Source: JAPYTK01 sp964401935
Lineage (GTDB): Bacteria; Myxococcota_A; Polyangia; Polyangiales; Polyangiaceae
Direction: 5' to 3'
Length of the DNA stretch: 64,000 nt
Assembly: GCA_964401935.1 (NCBI GenBank)
Contig: CAYOAL010000026.1
Coordinates: 1-64,000, forward strand
The position numbers and the translations under genes are program-made. The notes beneath the pieces were generated by a model. The model had not been told where the DNA came from and ran no database searches. It worked only from the letters and a program-made list of their open reading frames with translations. Positions 54,578 to 63,029 of this stretch are shown in pieces. The first letter of the stretch is position 1, and the number at the start of each line of letters is the position of its first letter.

Positions 54578-55204
54578 TTGAACGCAACCAACGGAGTGTG
54601 GCTCGTGGTGGCGGCGCTCGGCGCGTGCGCCTGCGACGCAGGGGGAGCCGAGGCGCCGAGCGACGCGGGCCCGGCGGTGGCCGCGGGCTCGGCGGAGCCC
54701 GCCCCGAGCGCGAGCGTGGCCCCCGAGCCGCCGCCCGCCGCCGAGCCAAGGGCGGAGAACGCGATCACCTTCGCCAGCAAGCGGGTCGGGAGCGACGGGT
54801 TCGCGCTCGCCCACGTCGAGGCGGCGCAGCACTCGCTGTCCACGGGCGCGAAGGACTACGTGGCGCTCATCGTGCACCTCGCCAACTACGATCGACAGCG
54901 AGGCGACTACTTGCCCGATCCGAGCAAAGACGGTCACCGCCGCATCACGCTCAACTTCGCGTCGAAGGGGCCGCTCGCGGTGGGCACCTATCCCGTCGGC
55001 GGGGTGCTCGGCGTGAGCAACAAACTCTCGGTGGGGATCCACGCCCGCGACGAGCACATCGGCCTCATCAACGGCCGCGGCGAGGGCGAGATCACCTACC
55101 TCGAGGACGGCAAGGTGCGGGGCAAGGTGCGGGTCGAGGACGATCACGGCACCCGCGTCGAGGCGAGCTTCGACACCGCGTACACCGTCGCGCCCAAGCG
55201 CTGA
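54578..55204 (+). CDS. Putative lipoprotein, unknown function
   Basis: 208 residues from TTG 54578; GGAGG 5 nt upstream makes this unusual start convincing. Lipoprotein-like signal (MNATNGVWLVVAALGAC with Met from TTG), an Ala/Pro/Glu-rich spacer, then a beta-rich domain of about 130 residues (YVALIVHLANYDRQRGDYL, LAVGTYPVGGVLGVSNKL, HIGLINGRGEGEITYLEDG). No family recognised. It is divergent from the TonB receptor and converges on the FadL-type gene. Confidence 0.75.
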   Translation: MNATNGVWLVVAALGACACDAGGAEAPSDAGPAVAAGSAEPAPSASVAPEPPPAAEPRAENAITFASKRVGSDGFALAHVEAAQHSLSTGAKDYVALIVHLANYDRQRGDYLPDPSKDGHRRITLNFASKGPLAVGTYPVGGVLGVSNKLSVGIHARDEHIGLINGRGEGEITYLEDGKVRGKVRVEDDHGTRVEASFDTAYTVAPKR

Positions 55205-55225
55205 GCTCGGGGACGTGGGAGCGCG

Positions 55226-56707
55226 TCACTCCCGTCCCGCGTTCGCAGCGGGCTCGTCGACGCGCGCCGGATCGCTGAACGGATCGAACGAGAACTGCAT
55301 GTTGAGGTTCGCGAAGCCGAGCGCCTGCTGGTAGGTGCCGCCAGCGTCGGGGCCGAGCGACTTCGGGTCGGGGGGCGCGGCGGTCTTCGAGGTGCTCGTG
55401 GTGTCCCGCGGCACGTAGAAGATCTGCGTGTAGGAGATCGCCAGGGCCCACCAGTCGGTCGCGCGAAGGCGGGCGCCGAGGGCTACGCTCACGTCGTCGA
55501 AGTCGGTGAGCGCTGGCTCCAAGGTCTCGTCGGGCACCGCGTTCGAGTCGTAGCCTACGCCGAGGAAGAGCTCGACGTCGTCGTGCACCCAGTAGCTCGC
55601 CCCCGCGCGCACGCTCACGCCCACGTCCCAGTCCCGCGGGATGTTCAGGATCACCTCGGGAGCGAGGTTGCCGTCGCCATCGCGGCACGCCTCCGCGCCC
55701 ACCGCGGTGATGCACTGGTCCTCGAACAAGCTCCAGCGCGTCACGTCGCCAAACAGGCGCAGCTCCAGCTCGGTCAGCGGCTTGTAGGCCGCGCCGAGTC
55801 GAAACACGTCGGGCCACACGTGGTGCAGCTCCACCTCGCTCTCGGACACGCCGCCCGGCGTGCCGTCGTGGATCGACAGCGTGCCCTCCATCGTGATGCC
55901 GCCGAAGCCCACCGGCATCTGGTAGCTCAGGCCGAGCCGGAGCTCGTCGTTCTTGAACGGGGTGACCACGATGCCCAGCCCGAGGTGCGCGTTCACGTCC
56001 GACGCGTCCACCCACGCCCGCCCCTCGCGCGCGAGGTTGTTCGAGTTGTCGAGCACCTTGGCGCGCACGGTGTTCACCTCCGAGAAGGCCACGCCGCCCG
56101 AGAGCCCGAGATGCACCAGCTCGTGGATCGAGAACGAGAGGGCCCCCGACAGAAACATCGAGCGGAGCGTGCCGTCGATCGACCACCAGCGGTTCACCCC
56201 GTCCCGCGCTCCCGGGAACCGCGGGTGGTCGTCGAACGCCTCGTTCCGATCCCAGCTCGAGGTGCCGCCGAACGGCACGAAGAAGCCGGCGCCGAAGCCG
56301 AGGCGGTAGTCGCTCCCGAGCGGGATGTTGGCGGTGGCCCCAACCATCGGCGCGGCTACCACGTTGGTGAGCGCGGCCTTGCCGTAGTTGGCGCCGATGG
56401 CGTCGGACGCCTCGCCGTATTCGTTGTTGGAGGGGGTCGCGTCGCAGGCGCTGGGCTCGGTGGTGGGGGGGCACACCGCGGGGCGCTCGTAGGTCGCGAT
56501 GCGCCACGCGAGGTTTCCATCGACGAACACGTTGATCCCCTCGCTGAGCCCGATGCCGGCCGGGTTGTAATAGATGGCGGTCGGGTTGTCGGTGGTGGGG
56601 TGGCCGTGCTCGCCGCCGAAGCGGGCGGTGCTGAGCCCCGACGCCGCCGCGTCGAGGGAGCCGCCGAGCGCGGCGGCGGCGGTGGTGGCGACGATGAGCT
56701 TCTGCAT
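55226..56707 (-). CDS. FadL/OmpP1/TodX-type outer-membrane transporter
   Basis: 493 residues. A signal peptide (LIVATTAAAALGGSLDAAA) is followed by the FadL N-terminal hatch signature ARFGGEHGHPTTDNPTAIYY and NPAGIG. It has many beta strands and the family pattern of aromatic residues. FadL-type channels carry hydrophobic molecules such as fatty acids or aromatics. It follows the lipoprotein gene at 56723-57355 by 15 bp on the same strand, so the two form an operon. Confidence 0.9.
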   Translation of the reverse strand: MQKLIVATTAAAALGGSLDAAASGLSTARFGGEHGHPTTDNPTAIYYNPAGIGLSEGINVFVDGNLAWRIATYERPAVCPPTTEPSACDATPSNNEYGEASDAIGANYGKAALTNVVAAPMVGATANIPLGSDYRLGFGAGFFVPFGGTSSWDRNEAFDDHPRFPGARDGVNRWWSIDGTLRSMFLSGALSFSIHELVHLGLSGGVAFSEVNTVRAKVLDNSNNLAREGRAWVDASDVNAHLGLGIVVTPFKNDELRLGLSYQMPVGFGGITMEGTLSIHDGTPGGVSESEVELHHVWPDVFRLGAAYKPLTELELRLFGDVTRWSLFEDQCITAVGAEACRDGDGNLAPEVILNIPRDWDVGVSVRAGASYWVHDDVELFLGVGYDSNAVPDETLEPALTDFDDVSVALGARLRATDWWALAISYTQIFYVPRDTTSTSKTAAPPDPKSLGPDAGGTYQQALGFANLNMQFSFDPFSDPARVDEPAANAGRE

Positions 56708-56722
56708 GGCGCGCTTGCACGC

Positions 56723-57355
56723 TCAGAGGGGGTCGGCCAGATCGCCCGCGCAGTTCACCTTCGGGGGCTCGGTGAACGTGTCGAGGCTCTCCATCGTCCA
56801 GCTCGAGCCGTCGATGGACAACATCACGGGCATGAGGATGGTGCCATTGGCCACGCCGCAGAAGTAGGCGCCAGGGCAGAGCGTGCCGAGGAGCTGCACC
56901 TCGGCCGTGAGCTCGCTGTCCGAGATCGGGTTGGTCTCGCGTGGCACGGTGATCGTGCCCCAGTCGGCTTCGAAGGTGCCATCGCTGCCCACGTCGAACG
57001 GGCCGAGGCCGAACGGCGCGCCTACCGCGGTGACCCGGTCGTCCGCGCTCAGCGGCGAGAGCTCGAGCGCAAACTGGAGACCGCTCGTTCCAGCGCTGGT
57101 GGTGAGGGTGGCGCGGAGAGGCGCGGGTTTGCCCGGGCTCTGTTTGGCCACGAGCGAGAACAGGTACTGCCCGTCGAGCTCGCCAGCCAGCGGCACGGCG
57201 CAGCCGCCGCCGACGCCCACCTGCCCGCCGGTGCCCATGCCGTAGATGTCGCCGTGGCGCTGCACAAAGTCGGCGAACTTCGCGTCGGGATCCGGGCAGC
57301 CGGTGAGCAGCGCGAGCGTCACGGCCGCGCCGCCGACGAACAGCCGGCCCCTCAC
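56723..57355 (-). CDS. Lipoprotein upstream of the FadL-type gene
   Basis: 210 residues from GTG 57355, with GGGAG 7 nt upstream. The lipoprotein signal ends LLTGC. The rest is beta-rich with ISDSELTAEVQLLGTLCPGAY and a Cys pair (CPGAYFCGV), somewhat like carbohydrate-binding or adhesin-like domains, but no family is certain. Co-transcription with the FadL-type gene suggests a role at the same outer-membrane complex. Confidence 0.7.
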   Translation of the reverse strand: MRGRLFVGGAAVTLALLTGCPDPDAKFADFVQRHGDIYGMGTGGQVGVGGGCAVPLAGELDGQYLFSLVAKQSPGKPAPLRATLTTSAGTSGLQFALELSPLSADDRVTAVGAPFGLGPFDVGSDGTFEADWGTITVPRETNPISDSELTAEVQLLGTLCPGAYFCGVANGTILMPVMLSIDGSSWTMESLDTFTEPPKVNCAGDLADPL

Positions 57356-57623
57356 GCGCTCGCTCCCCACGTCGAGATCCTCACCGGAGCACTGTAACCC
57401 GTTCGTCGACGGGATGGCTGGAGCGTGACCACCGAGCCCCCCAGCATGGGGCCTGCGCTGCTCGATTGGATCGCCAGGAGTCCATGCCGAGTGCTCCAAG
57501 TTTTTAAAATCACTCGTCGTCGTCGATGAGGGTTGCCTGTGATGAACGGTATGTGCGTTGCATACATTAGGTCAGGGCGTCGCACTTCGCGCCGCCTCGC
57601 GACCTCGCGGGAACGGGAACACC
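57356..57623. other. Divergent intergenic region of lower G+C
   Basis: 268 bp with an AT-rich part (57498-57570) containing TTTTTAAAAT (57501-57510) and the inverted repeat GTATG-N7-CATAC (57549-57565). It is the likely promoter region for the lipoprotein genes on both sides; no single -10/-35 pair is convincing. Confidence 0.4.
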
Positions 57624-58319
57624 ATGAAACCTTGGATGATGTACGCGGCGCTCCTCATCGGCGCTGGCTGTGTCGGCTGCACGGATCCCAGCGGGGCGGG
57701 GGGAACCACGGTGGGGAGCACCACCGGCGTCGGCGGCGGCGCGAGCGCCGGCGTGGGTGGGGCGACGACGGCGACCTCGAGCGCGACCACGTCGTCCTCG
57801 GGCCAAGGTGGCGCTACCGGCAGCACCTCCTCCGCGGGGGGTGGGGGCGGGGAAGACACCTGCGCCGATCAGGGCGTGGCCGAGGGGAACGAGACCATGG
57901 AGACGGCCACCCAGATCGCGGGCGGCAGCGACTGTGACGATCTCAGCACCCAGGGGACCATCGATGGTCCCGACGACGTCGACTGGTACCTCTACGTCCA
58001 GACCGCCGACGAGCTGGGATGCAACGTGAACCCGGCCCGCGACTGGGCCGTGTCGGCGGGGCACACCCTGCGCGTGTGCAAGTACGTCGAGTGCCAGGTC
58101 GACGGGATGTCGCCCGACACGGTCAGCTGCAACGACGGCTCCACCGCCGACACCCAAGGCGGACTCAAAGGGTGCTGTCACACCGCGCCGTTCGACGTCG
58201 GGGTGGGCCTCTTCGGCTGCGATGGCTCCGACGACCTGTTGAACGTGTACACGCGCATCGACGAGCCCGACGCCGAGCCCGACACGTGCGCCCACTACAA
58301 CTTCAACTACACCTTCTAA
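57624..58319 (+). CDS. Gly/Ser/Thr-rich lipoprotein with PPC-like C-terminal domain
   Basis: 231 residues from ATG 57624 (the frame is open to 57558 but the signal starts here). Lipoprotein signal ending GAGC or VGC, a 65-residue Gly/Thr/Ser linker, then a domain with EGNETMETATQIAGGSDCDD and DDVDWYLYVQTADE that looks like the pre-peptidase C-terminal fold found on secreted myxobacterial proteins, with eight cysteines. Such modules are cell-surface binding units. Confidence 0.75.
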   Translation: MKPWMMYAALLIGAGCVGCTDPSGAGGTTVGSTTGVGGGASAGVGGATTATSSATTSSSGQGGATGSTSSAGGGGGEDTCADQGVAEGNETMETATQIAGGSDCDDLSTQGTIDGPDDVDWYLYVQTADELGCNVNPARDWAVSAGHTLRVCKYVECQVDGMSPDTVSCNDGSTADTQGGLKGCCHTAPFDVGVGLFGCDGSDDLLNVYTRIDEPDAEPDTCAHYNFNYTF

Positions 58320-58354
58320 CCAACGCACGCTCCACCCTCGCCGCCACGAGTCCC

Positions 58355-59251
58355 ATGCAGAGAACCGTCGCCCACGTCGTCGCGAGCTTGGGCATGTTTG
58401 CCCTCCTCATCGGTGCCTGCGCCGATCCCGGCAAGAAGGTCGTCGTCGAAGGCGATCCGAACCAGGAACAAACGCCGGCCGTCGACGAGGAGGAGCCGTC
58501 CGAGGAGGAGGAGGCGGTCTGTCCTCACGTGGGCGAGCCGCTCGTGGATCCGACGGGCTTCCCCTCCTGCCCGAGCTGCAGCGCGGGCGGCGCGGCGTGC
58601 ATCCCGAAGGTGCTCTTGCCCGCCGACAAGCTCGCGAGCTTCGCCGACTGCGACGCCGACAACGCCTGCGTGCCCAACATCATCATCGAGACCCGCGGCA
58701 ACTTCATCCCCGACACCTGTGCGTCGGTGTTCGGCGCGGAGGGTCGCTGTCTGTCCAAGTGCCTCCCGAGCGTGGCCGCGAAGGCCGACTCCTTGCCCCA
58801 GAGCACCTGCGCGGCGAGCGACGCCTGCGTCCCGTGCTTCGACCCGTTCACCCAGGCGCCGACGGGCGCGTGCGAGCAGTCGTGCGACCCGGGGCCCGTG
58901 GAGGAGCCGGTGGAGATCGCGAGCTGCTGCAGCGGTGACGGCGTGTGCCTGCCGAGCGAGCTGGTGGGCGACAAGGCGGATCAGCTGAGCCAGGACAACT
59001 GCGCACAGAACGAGGGCGAGCGGCTCTGCGTGCCGAACGTGTTCCTCGATCCCAACCAGAGCCCGCTGAGCTGCGTGGACGGCAACATCCTCGGCGACGG
59101 CCCGGGCGTGTGCCTGCCCCAGTGCCTCCCCGCGGTGCAAGGCCTCCTCGAGAGCTTCGTCCTCGATCAGGAGGGGTGCCCATCCAATCACCTGTGCGCA
59201 CCCTGCGATCACCCCATCACCGGCAATCCCACCGGCGCCTGCGATCTCTGA
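58355..59251 (+). CDS. Cys-rich lipoprotein with internal duplication
   Basis: 298 residues. Lipoprotein signal with lipobox LIGAC and an acidic spacer, then two homologous units of about 100 residues (about 82-177 and 198-298). Each runs C(I/L)P-K/S...L...D-L...C...A/R-L-CVPN...C...R/V-CL-x-K/Q-CLP...C...CAPCD or CVPCF...P-TGAC. Both start with a CIPKVLLPADKL / CLPSELVGDKAD type segment and end with TGAC. About 26 cysteines overall. No known family. It follows the previous lipoprotein gene by 35 bp on the same strand and may be co-transcribed with it. Confidence 0.75.
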   Translation: MQRTVAHVVASLGMFALLIGACADPGKKVVVEGDPNQEQTPAVDEEEPSEEEEAVCPHVGEPLVDPTGFPSCPSCSAGGAACIPKVLLPADKLASFADCDADNACVPNIIIETRGNFIPDTCASVFGAEGRCLSKCLPSVAAKADSLPQSTCAASDACVPCFDPFTQAPTGACEQSCDPGPVEEPVEIASCCSGDGVCLPSELVGDKADQLSQDNCAQNEGERLCVPNVFLDPNQSPLSCVDGNILGDGPGVCLPQCLPAVQGLLESFVLDQEGCPSNHLCAPCDHPITGNPTGACDL

Positions 59252-59363
59252 CACCTCGCGCCGGCGGAGGGCGAGAGGCGCTGGCGGAGGGCGAAAGCGA
59301 CCCGTGGCGCGGGGCTGCGCGGCGAGTTTCCGTGCTGCCCGCCTGCGCCGCTCATCTGCGCGC

Positions 59364-59393
59364 TTGCCGAGAAGCCGATAACCGCGGTAGCCA
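59364..59393 (+). promoter_or_regulatory. Candidate promoter of the M48 protease gene
   Basis: TTGCCG (59364-59369), 18 bp, TAGCCA (59388-59393), 12 nt to the ATG. The -10 sequence is the same as that of the DsbA-like gene at 11527. Confidence 0.4.
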
Positions 59394-59405
59394 TGGGCGG
59401 ATCAC

Positions 59406-60314
59406 ATGACAGCGCAGCGCTCTTTGGGTTGGGTCTTGGCCGCGGTTGTTGGGCTCGGGAGCGTGGGCTGCTCCGATGAGCCGCCGGTGGCCCCCGTCGT
59501 CGTGCCACCGGTGATGGATGATCCCATCAACCTCGTCGATCTCGCCTTCTTCCGGAAGTCGGCGGAAGACGTGATGCGCGAGCTCGTGGCTGCGCTCCCG
59601 GATCACGAGCGCACCCTCATGGAGACGGTCCCGCTGGTTACCGAAGACGAGCCCGGCTTCGTGAACGCCTTCGCCTCTTGCAAGGGCGGCAACGCCAAGA
59701 TGGCCATCTCCGACGAGATGCTCCGCATTCAGGCGTTCCTCGCGCGCGCCCGCGCGACCGACGAGCTCTTCGGGACGCAGAAGTTCGACGAGTACCTGCG
59801 CTTCCTCACCGAGAACATGAAGCCCGAACAGGCCGTGCCCCACCCGCCGCAGACCTTCTTCGACGCCACCCAGGACACCGAGGCGCGCAAGGTGGCCCGC
59901 CAACACGAGCTCTTCGCGGAAGAGCTCGCGTTCGTGATGGGCCACGAGATCGCTCACCACTACCTGGGCCACACCGGCTGCGTGGGCACCCCCCACCCGC
60001 TGGTTCAGATTGGGAACCTGTTGTCCGGTCGGGTGCCCATCTTCAACCAGCCCTTCGAGCTCGCCGCCGACACCCACGGCACCCAGAACCTGCTCAACGC
60101 AGGCGCGCGTCACAGCGGCTACAAGTGGACCGAGGGGGGGGCCACGATGACCCTCACGTTCTTTGCGTCGTTCGAGCAGCAGAGCGGCGGCGATCTGCTC
60201 TTCGCGTTCATCATGAGCCACCCCCCGGCCAACGTGCGCATGCCGGTCGTCACCCAGGCCGCCAACAACTGGCGCGCCGCCCAGCCGCGGCCACCCATGC
60301 CCACGCCACAGTGA
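59406..60314 (+). CDS. Lipoprotein zinc metalloprotease, M48-like
   Basis: 302 residues. Lipoprotein signal ending GSVGC. The zinc motif is HEIAHHYLGH (HExxH near 179-183), and the third ligand fits FELAADTHG, the E-x2-A-D pattern of the M48 family. No membrane helices beyond the signal, so the enzyme is anchored at the periplasm or cell surface, like BepA/LoiP. It could act on misfolded outer-membrane proteins or in prey digestion (inference). Confidence 0.87.
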   Translation: MTAQRSLGWVLAAVVGLGSVGCSDEPPVAPVVVPPVMDDPINLVDLAFFRKSAEDVMRELVAALPDHERTLMETVPLVTEDEPGFVNAFASCKGGNAKMAISDEMLRIQAFLARARATDELFGTQKFDEYLRFLTENMKPEQAVPHPPQTFFDATQDTEARKVARQHELFAEELAFVMGHEIAHHYLGHTGCVGTPHPLVQIGNLLSGRVPIFNQPFELAADTHGTQNLLNAGARHSGYKWTEGGATMTLTFFASFEQQSGGDLLFAFIMSHPPANVRMPVVTQAANNWRAAQPRPPMPTPQ

Positions 60315-60393
60315 GACCCGCCGCGCGGGAGCACCCAGTGGGCGCCACGAGATCCCACTTCGAGCTTGCGGCGCGAGGCGTTACCATCCTCTG

Positions 60394-61356
60394 GTGAGCT
60401 CTCTTCGATCGCTGCTCGCGCTGGCCTGTTGCTTGGCGGGCTGTGCGTCCATCCTGGGCATCGAGGAGGGGGAGCCGCGCGCGAGCGCGGGGGCCGAAGG
60501 TGGCGAAGGCGGCAGAGGGGGCACCGGGGACGCGGCCGCGACGACGGGACCCGGCGGGGGTACGACCTGCGAGTGCGCTCCACCCCCCGACGACGGCTGG
60601 GAGGGGCCGTCGTGTGTGGATCTCGACGCGCAGCCCGGCGCCAGCTGCGGCGCAGCGTGGCCGACGGAGCTCGCGGCGGGCCACCACGGCGCGGTGGGCG
60701 GACCAGCCGTGTGCGGCGACTGCTCCTGCACGATCGCGACGCCGGGCAGCTGCACCGCGTCGATCGCGACTCCCACCTCTTGCGCAGCGATGGACAGCGG
60801 CACGGTGACGCTCTCGGGTTGTACGACCATCGGCCTCGCCCAGGCCGCCCGCCCGCGCGTGACCTACACGCCGGCAGCCTGTGCGGAGGGGGTGGGCGAG
60901 GTCACGTCGCGGCCGCCGGCGTTCCCGTCGTTCGCGAGGATCTGCGCGCCGGGAGAGTCGCTGGCCGCGTGCGACGACGGTCCGTGTCTGCCGCAGGTGC
61001 CGTCCTGTCGCGCCTGCATCTGGCGAGCGGGCGACGTCGGCTGCCCATTCGGCCCCTACGCCGAGCGCACGGTGCTCGCCGCCTCGTTCGACGACGAGCG
61101 CGGGTGCTCCTGCAGCTGCGAGACCGCCACCGGGAGCTGCGTGGGCTACGCCTTCGAGGTGTGCTCGACGAACTGCACCGGCTGTCAGGCGCTCGCGGTG
61201 GACACCTGCAAGCCAGCCGACGGCTCGCCGTGGGCGACGGCACAGCTCACCGCGACCGGCACGGTGTCGGGGGAGACGTGTGGCGCCGAGCCGCCCGTGG
61301 CGATGGGCTCGGTGGAGAACACCGCGCCCATCACCGTGTGCTGCGTGGCCGAATAG
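60394..61356 (+). CDS. Cys-rich secreted lipoprotein
   Basis: 320 residues from GTG 60394. Lipoprotein signal (LLALACCLAGC). A Gly/Glu-rich spacer is followed by about 30 cysteines in short-spaced pairs (CGDCSCTI, CSCSCETATGSC, CSTNCTGCQALAVDTC). No known family. TACCAT (60382-60387) ends 6 nt before the GTG with a weak TTCGAG 17 bp upstream. Confidence 0.7.
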   Translation: MSSLRSLLALACCLAGCASILGIEEGEPRASAGAEGGEGGRGGTGDAAATTGPGGGTTCECAPPPDDGWEGPSCVDLDAQPGASCGAAWPTELAAGHHGAVGGPAVCGDCSCTIATPGSCTASIATPTSCAAMDSGTVTLSGCTTIGLAQAARPRVTYTPAACAEGVGEVTSRPPAFPSFARICAPGESLAACDDGPCLPQVPSCRACIWRAGDVGCPFGPYAERTVLAASFDDERGCSCSCETATGSCVGYAFEVCSTNCTGCQALAVDTCKPADGSPWATAQLTATGTVSGETCGAEPPVAMGSVENTAPITVCCVAE

Positions 61357-61470
61357 TGTTCACGTCGCTGTTCGGTTCGGTCGTACTCATCGACGATGCG
61401 GTCGACTTCGCGTGGGAGCGCCGTACGAACGCCACCCCTCTTCGCGGGGTCTTCGCGCGCCGCGCCTCGC

Positions 61471-61923
61471 TCAGTGCGGTGGCTCGCGGAGTGAAAGCGC
61501 TCGGTGCTTGGCGAGGCGGAGCGACAGGTAAGCGCCCAGGCCGACGGGGCCGAAGAACCAGGTGCCGAGGAGACACGGCACGATGAGGCCATGGGGAATG
61601 CTGCGCTTGCCCGCGTCGCGAGCGACCCACGCGCCGACGAAGAGGTCGAAGACCAGGTAGTGGATCCAAGCGGCGATGACGGTCTGTGGCTTGTCGAAGA
61701 TCGCCATCACGCCCGCCAGGCTGAAGAAGCTCGCGTCGCCGCCGTCGCCCATGTCGGTGAAGAGCAAGAGGGCGTAGGCGACGCCGAGGAGGAGCGGCAT
61801 GAGCACTGAGTGGGCCAGGCGCTCCGTCCCTCGCCAGCGGGGCGCGAACAGCAGCGAGAGCCAGGCCGGCGTGGTGCTGAAGTTGGCGATCGTGAACACG
61901 ACCTCGAGGTCCATACGGTGCAT
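61471..61923 (-). CDS. ABA4-like (DUF4281) integral membrane protein
   Basis: 150 residues from ATG 61923 (ATG 61914 possible). Four membrane helices with the family signature AAWIHYLVFDLFVGAWVARD and PHGLIVPCLLGTWFFGPVGL. The plant member ABA4 takes part in neoxanthin synthesis. Bacterial members are not characterised, and no carotenoid genes are in the window. Confidence 0.88.
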   Translation of the reverse strand: MHRMDLEVVFTIANFSTTPAWLSLLFAPRWRGTERLAHSVLMPLLLGVAYALLLFTDMGDGGDASFFSLAGVMAIFDKPQTVIAAWIHYLVFDLFVGAWVARDAGKRSIPHGLIVPCLLGTWFFGPVGLGAYLSLRLAKHRALSLREPPH

Positions 61924-62016
61924 GTTCGCACGGTGTGACCGCCATGAGGCGCGCGCCAAGGCGGATGGGGAGCTAGTCGAGCAGACGACGGGCCCACCCC
62001 ACGCTATCATCGCCGG

Positions 62017-62805
62017 ATGCCCCGCGCCGCGCTGCTCGCGCTGACACTGATCGCTTGCCAGGCCGCTGACGAGCAGGCTGCGGCGCCGAAGCCCGCGAAG
62101 ACCGACTGGCGGACGACAGGCCCCTTCGCCGCGAAGCGCGCGGCGCTCAAGACCGCGGTGGAGACTTTTCCGGCGGACCCCTCGCCGGTGGCGCGCTGCC
62201 GGCCGGACCAGAAGGGCGTGTTGGTGCTCGCCTACAACACGGCTCGGCGGCTCTATGCTCCCACCGCACCGGACGCACCGCTGGTGGGGACCGGGCTCGG
62301 GCTCGACGTCGGCGGGAAGGAGTTCTTCCTCCAGTCGATCGAGCGCGCCGCGTGGGAGACGGCTCCTCCCGAGGACCAGAAGCGGTGGGAGAAGCCGCCC
62401 TACGAGTGGGTGACAGCGGTCGCCTTGTTCAAGCCGACAGCCGTGAAGGCGCCAGAGATGGCACACTGCCGCGAGACCCCTGCTGGCCGGTCGTGCCAGA
62501 TGGTGCCCGGTGTGGTCGACGCCGAGCTCGTCGTGTTCGACGACAGCGGCAAGCCCACCTGTGCCAACAAGCTGCGTATCGAGGGGCCCATGGCGGCTCT
62601 CATCAAATCCACGGGCAAGCTCGAGGAGTACCAACGTCACGGGCTCGAGGGGATCCTCGATGCCTTCTTCTACTACGCGACCGAGAGCCCAGAGAAGGAT
62701 GCTCCTTGGCGGTTCCTCTCCGTCCATCAATTCGGGACGTCGCCGACGAAGCGTTACACCGTCACCATCGATGGTGCGGTGATTCAGACCGGCACCGAGA
62801 GCTGA
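62017..62805 (+). CDS. Putative lipoprotein, unknown
   Basis: 262 residues. Signal (MPRAALLALTLIAC) with lipobox LIAC, Ala/Lys-rich spacer, then a mixed alpha/beta domain (GVLVLAYNTARRLYAPTAPD, FFLQSIERAAWETAP, LRIEGPMAALIKSTGKLEEY). TATCAT (62005-62010) lies 6 nt before the ATG. No family recognised. Confidence 0.7.
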   Translation: MPRAALLALTLIACQAADEQAAAPKPAKTDWRTTGPFAAKRAALKTAVETFPADPSPVARCRPDQKGVLVLAYNTARRLYAPTAPDAPLVGTGLGLDVGGKEFFLQSIERAAWETAPPEDQKRWEKPPYEWVTAVALFKPTAVKAPEMAHCRETPAGRSCQMVPGVVDAELVVFDDSGKPTCANKLRIEGPMAALIKSTGKLEEYQRHGLEGILDAFFYYATESPEKDAPWRFLSVHQFGTSPTKRYTVTIDGAVIQTGTES

Positions 62806-63029
62806 GGGCCTGAGCAGCAATCTGTGCGGCGGGGTGGAGTGAGGCGGGGCGCGGAGGCGCTGCCCCGGCGGTGGCGCATGGAGCGCTGACGAGACCGATT
62901 CTCTCGCTCGACGGCGCACTGCGCGACGCGCTGAGACACCACGCGAACCAGCGTCCTACGGACGCCGTGTCCGTGGGCTCTTCGTGGCTGGATAGTGACT
63001 CACTAAAGAGTTACGTGTAGGCTTCGGGG
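62806..63029. promoter_or_regulatory. Intergenic with candidate promoter of the GH31 gene (62995-63023)
   Basis: GTGACT (62995-63000), 17 bp, TAGGCT (63018-63023), 6 nt to ATG 63030. The TAGGCT -10 is identical to that of the lipoprotein gene at 2125. The rest of the region has no gene. Confidence 0.45.
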
